64,000 nucleotides of DNA from Georgenia subflava (GTDB lineage Bacteria; Actinomycetota; Actinomycetes; Actinomycetales; Actinomycetaceae): positions 1 to 64,000 of the forward strand of contig NZ_VUKD01000006.1 in assembly GCF_009193155.1 (NCBI RefSeq), given 5' to 3'. Each line of letters begins with the position of its first letter. Within the stretch, counting starts at the first letter, position 1. The notes beneath the pieces are model-generated. The model had not been told where the DNA came from, ran no database searches, and was given only the letters and a program-made list of their open reading frames with translations. Shown in pieces: positions 19,025-26,096 of this stretch. The translations under genes were made by a program, and so were the position numbers.

Positions 19025-19435
19025 TCACAGCATCGTGTACTCCACACCGACCGAGTCATAGGTCCCGCGTGCACGACGGTCCCGGGTGAGGAGACGGAGG
19101 CGGTGGTGACGTGCGGTGACGGCAACCAGAGCGTCGTAGGCCGCGCCGCCCGTGAGGCGGGAGCGTCCGAGCTCGGTGACCAACGCACGGTAGGTGCTGT
19201 CGGGGACGCCGACCGCCCTCACAGCGAGTCGGGAGAGGACGTTCGCGGCGTCCTCCGGCGAGATGCGGTGCGGAGCCGGGAGGCGGGTGAGGACGCTGTA
19301 GGACTCGATGACTACGTGGGCGGGGACGACATCCACACCGCCGGCGATCGCGTGCCGTGCCGCTTCGTGCTCGCGGTGCCACGAGATGAGGGCGGGCACC
19401 AGCACACTGGTGTCACAGGTGATTCCGGCGGTCAC
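19025..19435 (-). CDS. vapC: PIN-domain toxin, VapC type (second system)
   Basis: A 136-residue PIN ribonuclease. The acidic site is complete: D8 (ITCDTSVLVPAL), E44 region (HVVIESYSVLTRLP), an Asp in YDALVAVTA and another in LLTRDRRA. Its start codon overlaps the antitoxin stop (ATGA), so the two are translationally coupled. It is not closely similar to the first VapC at 911-1342 and pairs with a different antitoxin class. It should cleave a specific RNA when free of antitoxin; the target is unknown. Confidence 0.86.
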   Translation of the reverse strand: MTAGITCDTSVLVPALISWHREHEAARHAIAGGVDVVPAHVVIESYSVLTRLPAPHRISPEDAANVLSRLAVRAVGVPDSTYRALVTELGRSRLTGGAAYDALVAVTARHHRLRLLTRDRRARGTYDSVGVEYTML

Positions 19436-19677
19436 CGGCGCGTGGACTCGAGCGTGTCACGGACCTGCTCGTCGGTGAGGGCCGGGAGATCGTCGGTCGG
19501 TACGAGGCGGGGCATGCCCTCGTCCCCGGCGACGGTCACCTCGGCGGGCGGCAGGTCGATCTCGATCCGTCCGTCCGTGAACACCACGTCTATCACCCGT
19601 CCAGCTGTGAGACCCATCGCGTCTCGCAGCGCCTTCGGGACCACGATGCGGCCCGCAGCGTCGATGGTGGTACGCAT
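19432..19677 (-). CDS. vapB: AbrB/SpoVT-type antitoxin
   Basis: An 81-residue protein with a swapped-hairpin AbrB DNA-binding domain at the N terminus (MRTTIDAAGRIVVPKALRDAM, residues 1-45) and a C-terminal toxin-binding tail. It should inhibit the coupled PIN toxin and repress the operon. Its start codon is inside a perfect 18-bp palindrome that also covers the -10 box, giving a clear mode of autoregulation. There is no ribosome binding site, so translation is probably leaderless. Confidence 0.86.
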   Translation of the reverse strand: MRTTIDAAGRIVVPKALRDAMGLTAGRVIDVVFTDGRIEIDLPPAEVTVAGDEGMPRLVPTDDLPALTDEQVRDTLESTRR

Positions 19678-19693
19678 GGTAGAAATCTACCAT
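19676..19693 (-). promoter_or_regulatory. Perfect palindromic operator over vapBC promoter and start codon
   Basis: ATGGTAGA, AA, TCTACCAT (19676-19693 on the plus strand) is a perfect 18-bp inverted repeat. On the minus strand it contains the -10 hexamer TAGATT, whose end is 6 nt from the ATG (19677), and the first two bases of the start codon's complement. An AbrB-type antitoxin bound here would block polymerase directly. Confidence 0.75.
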
Positions 19694-19746
19694 CTGTCGC
19701 CGACGGTCAAGGCTCGGTCGCGACGACGTCCCGCGGGTGGATCGCC

Positions 19747-19752
19747 TACGGT
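19747..19752 (+). promoter_or_regulatory. -10 element of dapB (leaderless)
   Basis: TACGGT ends 6 nt before the ATG at 19759, and no ribosome binding site is present. Confidence 0.5.
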
Positions 19753-19758
19753 CGTCGC

Positions 19759-20526
19759 ATGACGGCAGTGAGAGTGGCAGTGATCGGCGCCGACGGGCGC
19801 ATGGGCTCGACCGTCTGCGCGGCGGTGGAGGGCGCGGACGACCTCGAGCTCGTCGAGCGTCTCGACGCGGGCGACGATGTCGCCGCCCTGGCGGGCTCGG
19901 GCGCACAGGTTGCCGTGGACTTCACCGTGCCGAGCGTGACCGAGGCCAACGTGCACGCGCTCATCGACGCCGGTGTGCATGCCGTCGTCGGCACCACCGG
20001 GTGGACCGAGGAGTCCTTGGCCCGGGTGCGCGAGCACCTCGCGGAGGCCGGCGCCACGCGGGAGCAGGGCCTGGGCGTGCTGATCGCCCCGAACTTCGCG
20101 CTCTCCGCCGTGCTGGCGATGAGCTTCGCCCGGCGGGCAGCGAGGTTCTTCGAGTCCGCCGAGGTGGTCGAGCTGCACCACCCGGACAAGGTGGACGCCC
20201 CCTCGGGCACCGCGGTGACGACAGCCCGGCACATCGCCGAGGGCCGCGCCGAGGCCGGGCTCGGCCCGGTGCCGGATGCGACCGAGAGCCAGGTCGACGG
20301 TGCCCGCGGCGCGATCATCGACGGGGTCCACGTGCACGCCGTACGGCTGCGCGGCCTCGTCGCGCACGAGGAGATCCTGCTCGGCAACCCGGGGGAGCAG
20401 CTGACGATCCGCACCGACTCCTTCGACCGGACGAGCTTCATGCCCGGGGTGCTGCTCGCGGTGCGCGAGGTCGTCCACCGTCCCGGCCTGACGTTCGGGC
20501 TGGACCAGGTGCTCGACCTCGGCTGA
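19759..20526 (+). CDS. dapB: 4-hydroxy-tetrahydrodipicolinate reductase
   Basis: A 255-residue NAD(P)H-dependent reductase in the diaminopimelate/lysine pathway; it reduces the product of DapA to tetrahydrodipicolinate. The Rossmann motif is VAVIGADGRMGS at the N terminus. The substrate-binding block is VELHHPDKVDAPSGTA, with the catalytic His/Lys region, and the GTTGWTEE and ALSAVLAMSFARRAARF segments match the family. It is likely leaderless. dapA lies 1 kb downstream on the same strand, separated by an antisense-oriented GNAT gene. Confidence 0.95.
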   Translation: MTAVRVAVIGADGRMGSTVCAAVEGADDLELVERLDAGDDVAALAGSGAQVAVDFTVPSVTEANVHALIDAGVHAVVGTTGWTEESLARVREHLAEAGATREQGLGVLIAPNFALSAVLAMSFARRAARFFESAEVVELHHPDKVDAPSGTAVTTARHIAEGRAEAGLGPVPDATESQVDGARGAIIDGVHVHAVRLRGLVAHEEILLGNPGEQLTIRTDSFDRTSFMPGVLLAVREVVHRPGLTFGLDQVLDLG

Positions 20527-20621
20527 CACCACTGCCGCACCAGGTGCTCGCGCCCTGCGTGCAGAGCGGTCGGGCCGGCGGACCGCGGCCGGTCGGCCGC
20601 GTCGTGACCGACGGAGAGCGT

Positions 20622-21488
20622 TCAGATCTCGGCGTACCAGCAGGTCTCGACGAGCTCGTGGCCGCCGACGTCGAGGGTTCGACGCAGCCCGGCCGGGGCG
20701 AACCCGGCCTGGCTGAGGAACCGGGTCCGGGCGTCGTCGCCCTGCACCGCCCAGGTCTGCACCCGGCGGACGCCCTGGTCGCGCAGCAGGTCGACGCAGG
20801 CGGCGAGGAGGCGGGAGCCGTGCCCGCGCCGCCCGAAGGCCGCGGGCACCTCGAGCGCCAGGATCTCTCCGACGGACCCCGCGTCGTCGGCGCCGGCGGT
20901 GCCGGGCGACGTCGTGCCGGGCTGGACGGCGTCGGCCGCACCCGGCTCTCCACCGTCGGTGGTGCCGGGCGCTCCGCCGTCGTCGATCGCGCCGGTCGCT
21001 CCGCCGTCGGGCTCGGCGGCCCGGACGTCGACGGCCACCTCGGCCGGGGCGATCGCCGCGAACCCGACCACCTGCGCCCCGGCGAGCGCGGTGAGCACGC
21101 GGTGCTGCGGCGAGGGAGCCGCCGTGATCGCCGAGGACCACGACCGGCCCAGCTCGACCGGGTCGATCATCGACGCGACGACCGGGTCGAGCTCCGCCCC
21201 GGTGCCGGCCGCGAGGGAGGCGCGCAGGGTGCGGGCGTGCAGGTTCCCGAGCTCGGCGGCGTCCTCGGCCACCGCCGGCCGCACCGACAGGTCGGCCGAC
21301 GGACGCAGCGGGTCGCCGTGGCCGTGCCCGGCGTGCGGGTCCGCGTGGTCGTGCCCGGCGTGCGGGTCGCCGTGGTCGTGGCCCGCGTGGGGGTCGATGC
21401 CCCCGGGCGAGGAGCCGGGACCGGCGCCGGTACCCCGCATGAGGGAGCCGAGCACGTCGTCGGGGTCGAGGTCGTCCGCGGAGGTCAC
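20622..21488 (-). CDS. GNAT acetyltransferase with His-rich N-terminal repeats
   Basis: A 288-residue protein. Residues 32-58 are three 9-residue repeats of the form DPHAGHDHG, carrying nine histidines; the GNAT fold follows from about residue 66 (SVRPAVAEDAAELGNLHARTL). The acetyl-CoA signature region is VPAAFGRRGHGSRLLAACVDLL near residue 215. A Gly/Ala/Asp-rich insert of about 50 residues (about 157-206) splits the central sheet region. The acceptor substrate is unknown. The His block could bind Ni, Zn or Co. The GTG start at 21488 lies 6 nt after a TAACCT hexamer, suggesting a leaderless mRNA. Confidence 0.78.
   Translation of the reverse strand: MTSADDLDPDDVLGSLMRGTGAGPGSSPGGIDPHAGHDHGDPHAGHDHADPHAGHGHGDPLRPSADLSVRPAVAEDAAELGNLHARTLRASLAAGTGAELDPVVASMIDPVELGRSWSSAITAAPSPQHRVLTALAGAQVVGFAAIAPAEVAVDVRAAEPDGGATGAIDDGGAPGTTDGGEPGAADAVQPGTTSPGTAGADDAGSVGEILALEVPAAFGRRGHGSRLLAACVDLLRDQGVRRVQTWAVQGDDARTRFLSQAGFAPAGLRRTLDVGGHELVETCWYAEI
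21315..21395 (-). repeat. Three 27-bp coding repeats (His-rich)
   Basis: Three tandem 27-bp units encode DPHAGHDHG, DPHAGHDHA and DPHAGHGHG in the GNAT gene. Near-identity at DNA level suggests recent expansion by slippage. Confidence 0.75.
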
Positions 21489-21494
21489 CGGTCC

Positions 21495-21500
21495 AGGTTA
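21495..21500 (-). promoter_or_regulatory. -10 element of the GNAT gene (leaderless)
   Basis: TAACCT on the minus strand ends 6 nt before the GTG at 21488, back to back with the dapA promoter 48 bp away. Confidence 0.45.
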
Positions 21501-21547
21501 ACCGCCAGGATGTGGGACGCCTGACTGCTTCCCGGCGGCGACGGCGC

Positions 21548-21553
21548 TACCTT
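21548..21553 (+). promoter_or_regulatory. -10 element of dapA (leaderless)
   Basis: TACCTT ends 6 nt before the ATG at 21560. No ribosome binding site is seen. Confidence 0.5.
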
Positions 21554-21559
21554 CTGGTC

Positions 21560-22477
21560 ATGACCCAGCCAGCCACGCCGCGCGTCCCGTCGCGCACCTT
21601 CGGCTCCGTCGCGACAGCGATGGTGACGCCCTTCCACGAGGACGGCTCGATCGACGTCGACACCGGCGTCGCGGTGGCGGTCAAGCTCGTGGACGACGGC
21701 TGCGACGCCCTCGTCCTGCACGGCACCACCGGGGAGTCCCCGACGACCCACCAGCCGGAGAAGGACGCTCTCGTCCGGGCCGTCGTCGACGCCGTGGGGG
21801 ACCGGGCGATGATCATCGGCGGCGCCGGCTCCAACGACACCGCGCACGCGGTCCGGATCGCCAAGGGTGCCCAGCGTTCCGGCGCCCAGGGCCTGCTCGT
21901 CGTCTCGCCGTACTACAACCGGCCCTCGCAGGAGGGTGTCTACCAGCACATCAAGGCGGTCGCGGACGCCGTGGACCTCCCGGTGGTCCTCTACGACATC
22001 CCCGGGCGCACCGGTGTGGCGATCGGGGACGAGACGCTCGACCGGCTCGCGGAGCACCCCCGCATCAAGGCGGTCAAGGACGCGACCGGCAACGTACCCG
22101 CCGGGTTCGAGCGGATGGCGCGCACCGGGCTGGAGTTCTACTCCGGCGACGACGCGCTGAACTTCGACTGGCTCGCCCACGGCGCGTCCGGCGTCATCTC
22201 CGTCGTCGGGCACGTGGTCGCCGGCGACTACGCCGAGATGGTGCGCGCGGTCGACGCCGGCGACCTGCCCGGCGCGCGCGACGTCGCCGCCCGGCTGCGC
22301 CCCGTCGTCGCCGGGATGATGGGCGGCGGCCAGGGGGCGGTGATGGCGAAGCACGCGCTCCACCTCCAGGGCGTCATCCCGTGCCCGGTGGTGCGGCTGC
22401 CACTGGTCCGGCCCGCCGACGCGGAGCTCGACGCGCTCGCCACGATGCTCCGCGAGGAGGGGCTGCTCCCGGCCTGA
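21560..22477 (+). CDS. dapA: 4-hydroxy-tetrahydrodipicolinate synthase
   Basis: A 305-residue TIM-barrel aldolase that condenses pyruvate with aspartate semialdehyde, the first committed step to diaminopimelate and lysine. The Schiff-base lysine is K173 (IKAVKDATGN), the catalytic tyrosine is in VLYDIPGRTGV, and the substrate motif is LHGTTGESPT. ATG 21560 is chosen because a -10 hexamer lies 6 nt upstream and the family begins here; a longer frame upstream would include an unrelated Arg-rich stretch. RNase J follows 84 bp downstream. Confidence 0.95.
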   Translation: MTQPATPRVPSRTFGSVATAMVTPFHEDGSIDVDTGVAVAVKLVDDGCDALVLHGTTGESPTTHQPEKDALVRAVVDAVGDRAMIIGGAGSNDTAHAVRIAKGAQRSGAQGLLVVSPYYNRPSQEGVYQHIKAVADAVDLPVVLYDIPGRTGVAIGDETLDRLAEHPRIKAVKDATGNVPAGFERMARTGLEFYSGDDALNFDWLAHGASGVISVVGHVVAGDYAEMVRAVDAGDLPGARDVAARLRPVVAGMMGGGQGAVMAKHALHLQGVIPCPVVRLPLVRPADAELDALATMLREEGLLPA

Positions 22478-22561
22478 CCGCCGGCCGGCCCGGCGAGGGC
22501 ACGGCGTCCCACGACGGCGGCCCTGGGAGCCGTCGTCGGCACCGCCTGGCAAGATGGGTCC

Positions 22562-24247
22562 GTGAGCCATCCCCATCCTGAGCTGTCCGCGCCCGGCCCG
22601 ATCCCGCAGGGAGGCCTCCGGATCGTCCCGCTCGGCGGGCTCGGCGAGGTCGGCCGGAACATGACCGTCTTCGAGCACGCCGGCAGGCTGCTCATCGTCG
22701 ACTGCGGCGTGCTCTTCCCCGAGGACCACCAGCCCGGCGTCGACCTGATCCTGCCGGACTTCGAGTACATCGCCGACCGCCTCGACGACATCGAGGCGAT
22801 CGTCCTGACCCACGGGCACGAGGACCACATCGGTGGCGTGCCGTACCTGCTGCGGCTGCGTGGCGACATCCCGCTGGTGGGCTCCCAGCTGACGCTCGCC
22901 TTCATCGAGGCGAAGCTCAAGGAGCACCGCATCACCCCCGTCACGCTGGCCGTGCGCGAGGGGCAGACCGAGCAGCTCGGGCCCTTCGGGCTGGAGTTCG
23001 TGGCCGTGAACCACTCCATCCCGGACGCTCTCGCCGTCATGATCCGCACCGGCGCGGGCAACGTCCTGCACACCGGTGACTTCAAGATGGACCAGCTCCC
23101 GCTGGACAACCGGATCACCGACCTGCGCGCCTTCGCCCGACTCGGCGAGGAGGGCGTGGACCTGTTCATGACCGACTCCACCAACGCCGAGGTGCCCGGC
23201 TTCACCGCCCACGAGCGCAACATCGGCACGGTCCTGGACAACGTCTTCGCCCAGGCCGAGGGGCAGATCGTCGTCGCCTCTTTCGCCTCGCACGTCCACC
23301 GCTTCCAGCAGGTGCTCGACGCCGCCTCGCTGCACGAGCGCAAGGTCGCCCTGGTGGGTCGGTCCATGGTGCGCAACATGGGCATCGCCGCCGACCTCGG
23401 CTACCTCAAGGTCCCGCCGAACACCCTCATCGACGTCAAGCGGATCGACGACTACCCGCCGTCGGAGACGGTCCTCATGGCCACCGGGTCCCAGGGCGAG
23501 CCGATGGCGGCGCTGAGCCGGATCGCCAACCGGGACCACCGGGTGGCGGTCGGCCCCGGCGACACCGTGATCTTCGCGAGCTCGCTCATCCCCGGGAACG
23601 AGAACTCCGTCTACCGCGTGATCAACGGGCTCATGCGCCTCGGCGCCAAGGTGGTCCACCAGGGCAACGCCAAGGTGCACGTCTCCGGCCACGCGAGCGC
23701 CGGCGAGCTGCTGTACTGCTACAACATCGTCCGGCCCAGGAACGTCATGCCCGTGCACGGCGAGATCCGCCACCTCGTGGCCAACGGGGCGCTCGCGGTC
23801 GCGACCGGCGTGCCGGCCGAGCGGGTGGTGCTCGCCGAGGACGGCGTCGTGGTCGACCTCGTGGACGGCAAGGCGCGCATCGCCGGCGCCGTGCCCTGCG
23901 GCTACGTCTACGTCGACGGCTCCTCGGTCGGGGAGATCACCGACGCCGAGCTCAAGGACCGCCGCATCCTGGGCGAGGAGGGGTTCATCTCCATCTTCGC
24001 CGTCGTGGACACCGCGACCGGCAAGGTCCTCACCGGGCCGCACATCCAGGCCCGCGGCATGGCCGAGGACGACTCGGTCTTCGACGCGATCCTGCCCGAC
24101 GTCAGCCAGTCCCTGGCCGAGGTGGTCGGTCGCGGCAACGCCGACATCCACCAGATGCAGCAGGCCATGCGCCGGGTCGTCGGGCGCTGGGCCGCCAAGC
24201 GGCTGCGCCGCAGCCCGATGATCATCCCGACGGTCGTCGAGGCCTGA
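22562..24247 (+). CDS. rnj: Ribonuclease J
   Basis: A 561-residue metallo-beta-lactamase/beta-CASP ribonuclease with endonuclease and 5'-exonuclease activity, acting in rRNA maturation and mRNA decay. The zinc motif is LTHGHEDHIGG near residue 82, with the later ligands in HTGDFKMD and the FMTDSTNAE region. The beta-CASP block has LMATGSQGEP, and SGHASAGELL and MPVHGEIRHL complete the site. The GTG start lies 6 nt after CAAGAT, a weak -10-like hexamer, with no ribosome binding site. In many actinobacteria it follows dapA, as here. Confidence 0.95.
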   Translation: MSHPHPELSAPGPIPQGGLRIVPLGGLGEVGRNMTVFEHAGRLLIVDCGVLFPEDHQPGVDLILPDFEYIADRLDDIEAIVLTHGHEDHIGGVPYLLRLRGDIPLVGSQLTLAFIEAKLKEHRITPVTLAVREGQTEQLGPFGLEFVAVNHSIPDALAVMIRTGAGNVLHTGDFKMDQLPLDNRITDLRAFARLGEEGVDLFMTDSTNAEVPGFTAHERNIGTVLDNVFAQAEGQIVVASFASHVHRFQQVLDAASLHERKVALVGRSMVRNMGIAADLGYLKVPPNTLIDVKRIDDYPPSETVLMATGSQGEPMAALSRIANRDHRVAVGPGDTVIFASSLIPGNENSVYRVINGLMRLGAKVVHQGNAKVHVSGHASAGELLYCYNIVRPRNVMPVHGEIRHLVANGALAVATGVPAERVVLAEDGVVVDLVDGKARIAGAVPCGYVYVDGSSVGEITDAELKDRRILGEEGFISIFAVVDTATGKVLTGPHIQARGMAEDDSVFDAILPDVSQSLAEVVGRGNADIHQMQQAMRRVVGRWAAKRLRRSPMIIPTVVEA

Positions 24248-24262
24248 GGGCTGACGAACATC

Positions 24263-24640
24263 GTGAGCGCCCAGGTCTGGACGGTCGAGGACCACCTCCG
24301 CGAGCAGCCCGAGGAGCACGTCGCGCTGTACCGGCGGCTGGAGTCGGTGATCCGGTCGTTCGGCGAGGTCTCGCTGTCGGTGTCGAAGTCCACGATCACC
24401 TTCAAGGGGTCGCGCCGGGGCTTCGCCGGCGGACGTCCCACGCGCCACGGTGTGGAGGGATACTTCGACCTCACGCGTCCGCTCACGGGGGACGCGCGGA
24501 TCCGCCGCGTCACGCCCTACCAGCGCAACCTGCACGTCCATCACTACCGGCTCCGCGAGGACGCAGACCTCGACGAGACGTTCGCCGGCTGGCTGCGGGA
24601 GGCCTACGACGTCGGCTGCGGTGCGCACCTGAGGACGTAG
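24263..24640 (+). CDS. DUF5655 domain protein
   Basis: A 125-residue basic protein matching the DUF5655 domain, with conserved RRLESVIRSFGEVSLSVSKS and TPYQRNLHVHHYRL segments. Such domains are found alone or fused to other domains, and their activity is not established. It starts with GTG 15 nt after the rnj stop, so it is likely co-transcribed. A weak 6-bp hairpin (24646-24660) follows the stop. Confidence 0.75.
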   Translation: MSAQVWTVEDHLREQPEEHVALYRRLESVIRSFGEVSLSVSKSTITFKGSRRGFAGGRPTRHGVEGYFDLTRPLTGDARIRRVTPYQRNLHVHHYRLREDADLDETFAGWLREAYDVGCGAHLRT

Positions 24641-24790
24641 CGGCCGAGCCGTGGCGGCTCAGCGCCGTGGCCGGGTCCTTGCGCGCTCGCGTCGCGCGGC
24701 CGAACGGGACAGGTGATCCCTCGCCGGGGGCGCAACGGCCGCGGCCGGATCTCGCCGGGGCACCGCCGCACGGCGCGTGCCCACCGACCG

Positions 24791-25408
24791 TCACAGCCGC
24801 ACGGCGCGCAGGGCCTGGACGTAGCGGGTCTCGAGCTCGCCCGGGGTGCCCGGCAGCAGCCCGGCCAGCTCGAGGCTGACCAGGCCGTGCGCGTGCGACC
24901 ACAGCCGCAGCGCGACCTCCTCGGCCGCCGCGGGCCCGGCCCCGGGCCGGACGCGGGCGACGGCGTCACGCAGCACGAGGAACGTCGGCCGGGCGACGGC
25001 CGGCCGCGCACCCCCGTCGTCGACGTCCGCGCGGCGGGCGCGGTCGGTGGTCGATTCGTTCCGGCCCGCCGCCGACGGCGGCGCGAACATCACGCGGTAG
25101 AAGTGCGGGTTCGCCAGGGCGCTGGTCCGGTAGGCCACACCGAGGGCGAGCAGGTCCGCCAGGGCGTCGTCGGAACGCGGCACTGCGGCCAGGTGGCCGG
25201 CGAAACGCCGGAACCCCTCGGCCACCACCTCCTGGACCAGGGCTTCCCGGCTGCCGAAGAGGGAGTACACGGCCGCCGTCGTCGTGCCGGCAGCGGCGGC
25301 CACCGCCCGGACGGACAGCGAGTCAGGACCGCCGGCCGCGATCGCCTCCGAGGCGTGCTCGAGGAGTCGGCGGCGGACGGTCTCGTCGTGGGTGCGCGGG
25401 CGGGCCAT
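24791..25408 (-). CDS. TetR family repressor
   Basis: A 205-residue regulator with an N-terminal HTH (residues 8-55, including SVRAVAAAAGTTTAAVYSLFGSR split over the recognition helix) and a C-terminal ligand/dimer domain of the WHG type. It is divergent from the small membrane protein at 25485 and should control that gene and itself through the inverted repeats between them. A TACGAT hexamer ends 6 nt before its ATG, so it is probably leaderless. The ligand is unknown. Confidence 0.87.
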   Translation of the reverse strand: MARPRTHDETVRRRLLEHASEAIAAGGPDSLSVRAVAAAAGTTTAAVYSLFGSREALVQEVVAEGFRRFAGHLAAVPRSDDALADLLALGVAYRTSALANPHFYRVMFAPPSAAGRNESTTDRARRADVDDGGARPAVARPTFLVLRDAVARVRPGAGPAAAEEVALRLWSHAHGLVSLELAGLLPGTPGELETRYVQALRAVRL

Positions 25409-25414
25409 CCGGGA

Positions 25415-25420
25415 ATCGTA
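25415..25420 (-). promoter_or_regulatory. -10 element of tetR gene (leaderless)
   Basis: TACGAT on the minus strand ends 6 nt before the ATG at 25408. Confidence 0.45.
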
Positions 25421-25425
25421 CGGCC

Positions 25426-25470
25426 TTGACGACGGTTATCGCACACTGTTAGATAACGGTGTTAGATAAC
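25426..25470 (+). promoter_or_regulatory. Promoter and TetR operator
   Basis: TTGACG (25426-25431) is a -35 box. The palindromic decamer GTTAGATAAC occurs twice (25448-25457 and 25461-25470), and GTTATC (25435-25440) forms an 11-nt-spaced inverted repeat with GATAAC of the first copy. The first decamer overlaps the expected -10 position, so bound TetR would block the membrane-protein promoter. Confidence 0.65.
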
Positions 25471-25484
25471 TCGGAGGTGTCCTC

Positions 25485-25895
25485 ATGATCGAGCTGTCCA
25501 GTGCCGCGCAGACCACTGCCGGCATCGTCGTCCTCGCCGCGATCACCGTCGCCAGCGGTGGCCACTTCATGACCCGCGTCGTGCGCGGGAAGCAGCCCGC
25601 GACGGAGTTCCAGACCTCGTTCTTCCGGGCCGGGCACGCCCACGCCGGCGTGCTGATCATCCTCGGCCTCGTCTCGCTGATGCTGACCGAGGTCACCGCG
25701 CTGACCGGCGGGTGGGCCTGGCTCGCGCGCACGGGAGTGCTCGTCGCCGCGATCGTCATGCCCGCCGGGTTCTTCCTCTCCGCCGTCGGGTCCGGGCGCA
25801 CCCGGCCGAACAGGCTCGTCGTGCTGCTGTGGGTCGGAGCGGCCTTCCTGGTCGCGGGGCTCGGCACGCTCGGGGTGGGGCTGCTGACCGCCTGA
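25485..25895 (+). CDS. Four-helix integral membrane protein, TetR-linked
   Basis: A 136-residue protein with four predicted transmembrane helices (about residues 10-28, 50-70, 78-100 and 110-133). A charged cytoplasmic or external loop contains RVVRGKQPATEFQTSFFRAGHAHAG split by the second helix. No family function is known to me. A strong ribosome binding site (TCGGAGGTG) precedes the ATG, unlike most neighbours. Placement opposite TetR and its operator suggests inducible expression, perhaps as a small transport or stress-related membrane protein, but the function is unproven. Confidence 0.75.
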   Translation: MIELSSAAQTTAGIVVLAAITVASGGHFMTRVVRGKQPATEFQTSFFRAGHAHAGVLIILGLVSLMLTEVTALTGGWAWLARTGVLVAAIVMPAGFFLSAVGSGRTRPNRLVVLLWVGAAFLVAGLGTLGVGLLTA

Positions 25896-25900
25896 CGCGC

Positions 25901-25971
25901 CCGATACCTGCAGCCGCGTTCTCATACCTGCGGTTCCGGCAGCAGGTGTCGGCGCAACGAGCAGGTATCGG
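25901..25971. repeat. Nested four-arm inverted repeat upstream of ftsK
   Basis: Outer arms CCGATACCTGC (25901-25911) and GCAGGTATCGG (25961-25971) are perfectly complementary. Inner arms CATACCTGC (25923-25931) and GCAGGTGTC (25942-25950) are near-complementary and share the same 6-bp core ACCTGC/GCAGGT. It starts 6 nt after the preceding stop codon. It may be a terminator of unusual form or a multi-site protein-binding element. Confidence 0.6.
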
Positions 25972-26096
25972 CGTCGCCGACAGGTGCCCGGGGGCCAGCG
26001 GCCGTGCCGCGGACCGGCTGCGACGGTCGGCCGACCCGCCCGGGCGGCGCGGCGATGGTGCCGGATCGGCGCGCCGGGGCTAGTTTGGGCACCATC

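Noticed and set aside
21485-24628. A 1047-codon open frame opposite dapA, rnj and DUF5655
   Set aside because: Spans three convincing genes on the other strand and has only Asp/Gly/Val/His-rich low-complexity content.
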